The notes under the pieces are model-generated. The model did not search any database and was not told the origin of the DNA. It was given only the letters and a program-made list of their open reading frames with translations. Positions 7,152 to 9,697 of a stretch of 9,697 nucleotides of DNA are shown in pieces. The DNA is taken from the NCBI GenBank assembly GCA_021735285.1, contig JAIPHI010000103.1, positions 1-9,697 of the forward strand. Direction: 5' to 3'. The number at the start of each line of letters is the position of its first letter. Within the stretch, counting starts at the first letter, position 1. The stretch is from Fidelibacterota bacterium (lineage in GTDB: Bacteria > Fidelibacterota > UBA2242 > JAFGTP01). The position numbers and the translations under genes were made by a program.

Positions 7152-8357
7152 ATGAAGGCCCCCAGAAATAATAAATTACAGGATTATATTACTACAGTTA
7201 CTATTCTTGAAAGTCTATCAGATGCCATCTTCATTCTGGATATAAACGGTTCAATAGAATACGCCAATGAAAGTGCTTTGAAATTATTGCAGGTAAAATT
7301 GGATAATGTGATAGGTGAGTGTATTGATAAATTTCTTATTGATAAAGATTTTAAGATTAAATCATCCAATAATCAAAAAGCCCATAAAATCGATCAGATC
7401 ATAGAAAGATTTAATGATGGTATATTTGAAAATATTGAAGCTGCTTTAATAAATGAAAATAATATTGTGCCTGTTATTCTCAATTTTAGCGTAATAAAAG
7501 ATAATAATAAAGATAAATATATTATATTGGCTGCTAAAGATATCACTCAATGGCGCCAATTGGAGAAAAAATTAAAAAGACAACAAGCCATTTCAATTTC
7601 TCGAGACAGACTCAGAATGTTGGGAGAGCTTTCAGTGGGCCTCATCCATGAATTAAGCCAGCCCTTGAGTGCTTTGAAGATGAGGCTGGGACTAATCGCT
7701 TCCCAATATCTGGATCAAAAAAATTATCAGGAAATGGCTAAAGAATTTCAAGAGTTGAACAATCTGATCAATCGTATGGAATCCAGTATTCAGAATATTA
7801 GGTCCTATGCTCATCAAACTGAAAATAATATGATTTCCATGGTTGCTATTGGAGAGGTTCTGGAAGCAGCTCATAAGCTGGTCGTCTATGAACTAAATGA
7901 ACATAATATTCGGCTCAATATTAACAAACCGAAGAAACTACCTTATGTACTCACCAATCGTTTACTATTAGAACAGGTTTTTATTAATCTGCTTAAGAAT
8001 TCGATCGATTCGATCAGTGCCATGAATATACCGGAAGATACGGAAAAAGAGATTCATATTTCATTAAAATCAGTAGAAAATAAGTGGGTGGAAATAATTA
8101 TCGACGATAATGGGGAAGGTATCGACTCCAGTATTAAAGATAAAATTTTCGAACCATTTTTCACAACCCGCGAAAAGGACAACCATTCCGGTATCGGACT
8201 TACAATTTCAAAAAACATAATCTCCTCCCTGGGAGGTGATATCGGTGTAAATAATAAGCAGCAGCAAGGCGCAAGATTTAAGGTCAGAATACCCATTACA
8301 AAGGAAGATGAAAAAACTCAACTCATGAATTTAATCCAAATGTTAAATACAGGATAA
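7152..8357 (+). CDS. Soluble PAS-domain sensor histidine kinase
   Basis: This is a complete two-component kinase of 401 residues without membrane segments. It has an N-terminal PAS domain (about 13-135: LSDAIFILDINGSIEYANESAL, then ILAAKDITQWRQ), a HisKA dimerisation domain with phospho-acceptor H166 in GLIHELSQPL, and an ATPase domain with the N box (FINLLKNSIDSI, N283), G1 box (DDNGEGI, 318-324), F box (FEPFFTT, 333-339) and G2 box (GIGL, 347-350). Cytoplasmic PAS kinases encoded near flagellar genes (FlrB/FleS type) phosphorylate NtrC-type activators of sigma-54 promoters, and the sigma-54 promoter downstream fits that role (inference; no partner regulator is in the window). AGAGG (7141-7145) is 6 bases before the ATG. 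Confidence 0.93.
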   Translation: MKAPRNNKLQDYITTVTILESLSDAIFILDINGSIEYANESALKLLQVKLDNVIGECIDKFLIDKDFKIKSSNNQKAHKIDQIIERFNDGIFENIEAALINENNIVPVILNFSVIKDNNKDKYIILAAKDITQWRQLEKKLKRQQAISISRDRLRMLGELSVGLIHELSQPLSALKMRLGLIASQYLDQKNYQEMAKEFQELNNLINRMESSIQNIRSYAHQTENNMISMVAIGEVLEAAHKLVVYELNEHNIRLNINKPKKLPYVLTNRLLLEQVFINLLKNSIDSISAMNIPEDTEKEIHISLKSVENKWVEIIIDDNGEGIDSSIKDKIFEPFFTTREKDNHSGIGLTISKNIISSLGGDIGVNNKQQQGARFKVRIPITKEDEKTQLMNLIQMLNTG

Positions 8358-8362
8358 AAAGT

Positions 8363-9184
8363 ATGGAAAATTCGTTCAATACCCGGTTTTTAAATGAAAT
8401 TGTTACAATCCTCCAAAAAGGCATGGATTCTCAAGATACATTTGAAGCTATCTTTAATCTTCTGAAGAAAAATATATATTTTGATTCAGCTACTTTATTC
8501 TTATACAAAAAGCAAAAAGATAAACTGAAAGTTATCCACAGCAAAGGGGAAGATATTGTAGATCTTGCCAGTGAATTCAATTTCGAACGGGGCAATGGGA
8601 TTAGTAGCTGGATAAGTAAACAAAAGGAGCCGATTATTTTGCCCTCACTGGAAAAATCACGGCCTGGTGAGGATCACCGTTTTAGCTCGTTTGTATCGAT
8701 GCCTTTGTGGGCCGCTGACAAATTAATAGGCGTATTTAATCTTGGACATTATGAGCCTAATTTCTATCAACGGGATGATATCAGTAAATTTAGAATAGTG
8801 GCCAATCAACTATCTATGATCATGGAAAAAATCCAGTTACAAAAAAAGTTACAGGAAAAAAATACAAAACTTAAAAATACAGTTGCCAAACTCAAAAAGA
8901 CTCATAAAAAATTAATTCAGAAAGAACGCCTGGCGGCAATAGGTGAAGTAGCGGTGACAGTCAACCACGAAATCAATAATCCTTTGACTTCGATAATTGG
9001 TTTGGCGGAAGTACTGGAATTAGCCTTTAATACCGGTAAAAAGGAAAAAGTAAAAGAGGGTTTACAGGGTATTTTAAAAGAGGCCAAACGCATTCAAAAA
9101 GTTACACAAAAATTGGCTAATGTTAGCGAATCAAAATCTATATCCTATCTCAATTCTCAAAAAATGATCGACATTAATGATTGA
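8363..9184 (+). CDS. GAF domain protein with HisKA phospho-acceptor helices but no ATPase domain
   Basis: This 273-residue protein has a GAF domain (about 8-155, with FNFERGNGISSWISKQKEPI and SFVSMPLWAADKLIGVFNLG), a coiled coil (about 156-190), and a HisKA helix pair with phospho-acceptor H202 in VNHEINNPLTS. It then ends (SYLNSQKMIDIND) where a histidine kinase would begin its ATP-binding domain. The E-x-x-N motif after the histidine, used by HisKA proteins for phosphatase activity, is intact (E203, N206). The following AT-rich DNA shows no N, G1, F or G2 box, so a simple frameshift or recent stop is unlikely. It starts 5 bases after the complete kinase (AGGA at 8351-8354). Plausible roles are phosphotransfer, phosphatase, or a partner phosphorylated by the neighbouring kinase; all are inference. 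Confidence 0.88.
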   Translation: MENSFNTRFLNEIVTILQKGMDSQDTFEAIFNLLKKNIYFDSATLFLYKKQKDKLKVIHSKGEDIVDLASEFNFERGNGISSWISKQKEPIILPSLEKSRPGEDHRFSSFVSMPLWAADKLIGVFNLGHYEPNFYQRDDISKFRIVANQLSMIMEKIQLQKKLQEKNTKLKNTVAKLKKTHKKLIQKERLAAIGEVAVTVNHEINNPLTSIIGLAEVLELAFNTGKKEKVKEGLQGILKEAKRIQKVTQKLANVSESKSISYLNSQKMIDIND

Positions 9185-9209
9185 GATCATAAGCTTAATC
9201 AGACTTTTT
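9178..9209 (+). terminator. Possible weak rho-independent terminator at the operon end
   Basis: TGATTGAG (9178-9185) can pair with CTTAATCA (9194-9201) as an 8-bp stem with one G-U pair and an 8-base loop, followed closely by TTTTT (9205-9209). The stem contains the stop codon of the GAF gene. It is AT-rich and therefore weak, but lies exactly at the end of the gene run. Confidence 0.4.
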
Positions 9210-9251
9210 AAATTTACAAATCTCTTTTCTATAAAATGGTCCTCCTAAAAA

Positions 9252-9338
9252 TTTTCCTATCATTCAATAATTTTCTATATTTATCATGTTGATAATTCAA
9301 CTCTAGAATAATGCAAAATACGCTTAGAGATAGGAAAA
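9252..9338. repeat. 10-bp inverted repeat flanking a 67-base spacer
   Basis: TTTTCCTATC (9252-9261) and its exact reverse complement GATAGGAAAA (9329-9338) flank a spacer that contains the TTATCA-TGT-TGATAA dyad. The pair could be two oppositely oriented protein-binding half sites or arms of a long hairpin. In such AT-rich DNA, chance is possible. Confidence 0.4.
9281..9295. promoter_or_regulatory. Candidate operator dyad TTATCA-TGT-TGATAA
   Basis: This is a perfect 6-bp inverted repeat with a 3-base centre, the usual shape of a dimeric regulator's site. It lies about 290 bases upstream of the sigma-54 promoter, rather far but possible for an enhancer-binding activator acting by DNA looping. 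No regulator is identified. Confidence 0.35.
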
Positions 9339-9353
9339 AATATAAATTTACAC

Positions 9354-9362
9354 TTACGGTAA
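9354..9362. promoter_or_regulatory. Short dyad TTAC-G-GTAA
   Basis: This perfect 4-bp inverted repeat around a single G is one of the few GC-containing spots of the region. It may be a half of a larger operator, or chance; it lies about 220 bases before the -24 element. Confidence 0.2.
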
Positions 9363-9581
9363 CAATAAGTAGAATCAACCTCATATTTTTAATCTATACT
9401 CTATGAAAATAATTCCTAATCTGGTAAATAATTCCGCTCATACTATCTTTTTCCGATTGTTAATATTTATTAAATATGAATATATTTTTATCAATTTTCA
9501 AACATATTAAACATTATTTTTCAATACTTTAACGATATTATTTAAAAATACATAATAGGATTATAAAAATTAAAATTTAAA

Positions 9582-9597
9582 TGGCAAAATTATTGCC
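9582..9597 (+). promoter_or_regulatory. Sigma-54 (RpoN) promoter, -24/-12 type
   Basis: TGGCA (9582-9586) and TTGC (9593-9596) match both core elements of the sigma-54 consensus TGGCAC-N5-TTGC. The invariant GG and GC are exactly 10 bases apart; only the C after TGGCA is changed to A. Transcription should start near 9608, giving a leader of about 24 bases before the ATG at 9632. Sigma-54 promoters need an NtrC-type activator, commonly FlrC or FleR-like in flagellar systems. The upstream kinases are candidate inputs. Confidence 0.82.
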
Positions 9598-9616
9598 TCA
9601 TGCTTAATGGAATCAT

Positions 9617-9622
9617 AAGGAG
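9617..9622 (+). promoter_or_regulatory. Ribosome-binding site of the last, partial gene
   Basis: AAGGAG lies 9 bases before the ATG at 9632 and inside the short leader predicted from the sigma-54 promoter. It supports this otherwise short reading frame as a real gene start. Confidence 0.75.
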
Positions 9623-9631
9623 ATTAGTAAG

Positions 9632-9697
9632 ATGGATTTCAAACTTAGTGAAATAAAAAATGCTCTGGTTACCCAGGTCAATAAAAATAAAATAGTG
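9632..9697 (+). CDS. Start of a sigma-54-controlled gene (3' end outside window), product uncertain
   Basis: Only 22 residues are visible (MDFKLSEIKNALVTQ, then VNKNKIV), open to the window end. They look like one amphipathic helix without signal peptide or membrane segment. The clear sigma-54 promoter and AAGGAG before it mark a real gene start and the head of a new transcript. By context it is probably a flagellar gene of the middle class. The helix could fit the N-terminus of a rod protein such as FlgB, where a short helix precedes a conserved NNIAN motif, but that motif would lie beyond the window, so no product is assigned. Confidence 0.7.
   Translation, partial: MDFKLSEIKNALVTQVNKNKIV

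Larger units (their letters stand above)
9185..9631. other. AT-rich intergenic region with dyads and a sigma-54 promoter
   Basis: About 450 bases hold no convincing gene on either strand. The region is much richer in A and T than the coding DNA before it, especially from 9460 to 9580. It carries the tail of the possible terminator, a 10-bp inverted repeat pair, two short dyads, a 10-base direct repeat (TAAATTTACA at 9209-9218 and 9343-9352) and, at its right end, the -24/-12 promoter. I found no clear sigma-28 promoter, and a strict IHF-site match was not found by eye. Confidence 0.8.

Noticed and set aside
9241..9246. CCTCCT, which is AGGAGG on the minus strand and could mark a reverse gene
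   Set aside because: No start codon lies at a suitable distance on the minus strand; the first triplets after it lead quickly to a stop.
9236..9292. Short reading frame of 18 codons beginning ATGGTCCTC
   Set aside because: There is no ribosome-binding site before it, and the AT-rich hydrophobic product looks like chance.
9425..9459. TAAA and TCCGATTG as a sigma-28 promoter in the intergenic region
   Set aside because: The spacing is about 23 bases and the -10 element matches poorly.
9402..9511. Reading frame of about 35 codons beginning ATGAAAATAATT
   Set aside because: It lacks a ribosome-binding site and the composition equals the surrounding non-coding DNA.
9185..9581. A decayed ATPase domain continuing the GAF protein
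   Set aside because: No N, G1, F or G2 box remnant could be seen in any forward frame after the stop.

Overview
The window is one end of a flagellar gene cluster from an AT-rich bacterium. All supported genes lie on the + strand. The order flhB-flhA-flhF-flhG-(small membrane gene)-fliA is the conserved core of flagellar export, flagellar placement and late sigma-factor genes. After fliA come three poorly recognisable genes and two histidine-kinase-type genes. Then there is a gene-free stretch of about 450 bases, which carries a near-consensus sigma-54 (-24/-12) promoter driving a gene cut off by the window end. Use of both sigma-54 and sigma-28 (FliA) in one flagellar system suggests a diderm bacterium. 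I cannot name the phylum. The divergent proteins suggest an under-sampled lineage rather than a gammaproteobacterium or a Bacillus, and that is inference.

Layout: 2-412 is the C-terminal end of FlhB. 405-2474 is full-length FlhA. 2464-3639 is a divergent FlhF. 3639-4514 is FlhG (MinD-like). 4507-4746 is a 79-residue two-helix membrane protein. 4736-5521 is the sigma-28 factor FliA. 5539-5817 is a small, very charged protein. 5844-6830 is a signal-anchored membrane protein with a beta-rich outer domain and a cytoplasmic helical tail. 6823-7137 is a small protein resembling a FliK-type beta domain. 7152-8357 is a complete soluble PAS histidine kinase. 8363-9184 is a GAF protein that ends after the phospho-acceptor helices and has no ATPase domain. 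9185-9631 is intergenic, with a weak terminator, several dyads and the sigma-54 promoter. 9632-9697 is the start of the next gene.

Genes 2-9184 read as one transcription unit. Six of the ten gene junctions overlap by 1 to 11 bases, and the other gaps are 5 to 26 bases. FlhA and FlhB form the export gate of the flagellar type III apparatus. FlhF and FlhG set where and how many flagella are built. FliA drives late genes. The two kinase-type proteins probably feed an NtrC-type activator that fires sigma-54 promoters such as the one at 9582. No response regulator is present in the window.

The most notable points are as follows. FlhF keeps its P-loop and TKLD motifs but has lost the catalytic DTYR and DTAGR motifs, and the partner FlhG lacks the N-terminal DQAxxLR activator motif. 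The GAF/HisKA protein has no ATPase domain and sits next to a complete kinase. FlhB carries NPTF instead of NPTH at its self-cleavage site. A run of uncharacterised genes is embedded in the flagellar operon.
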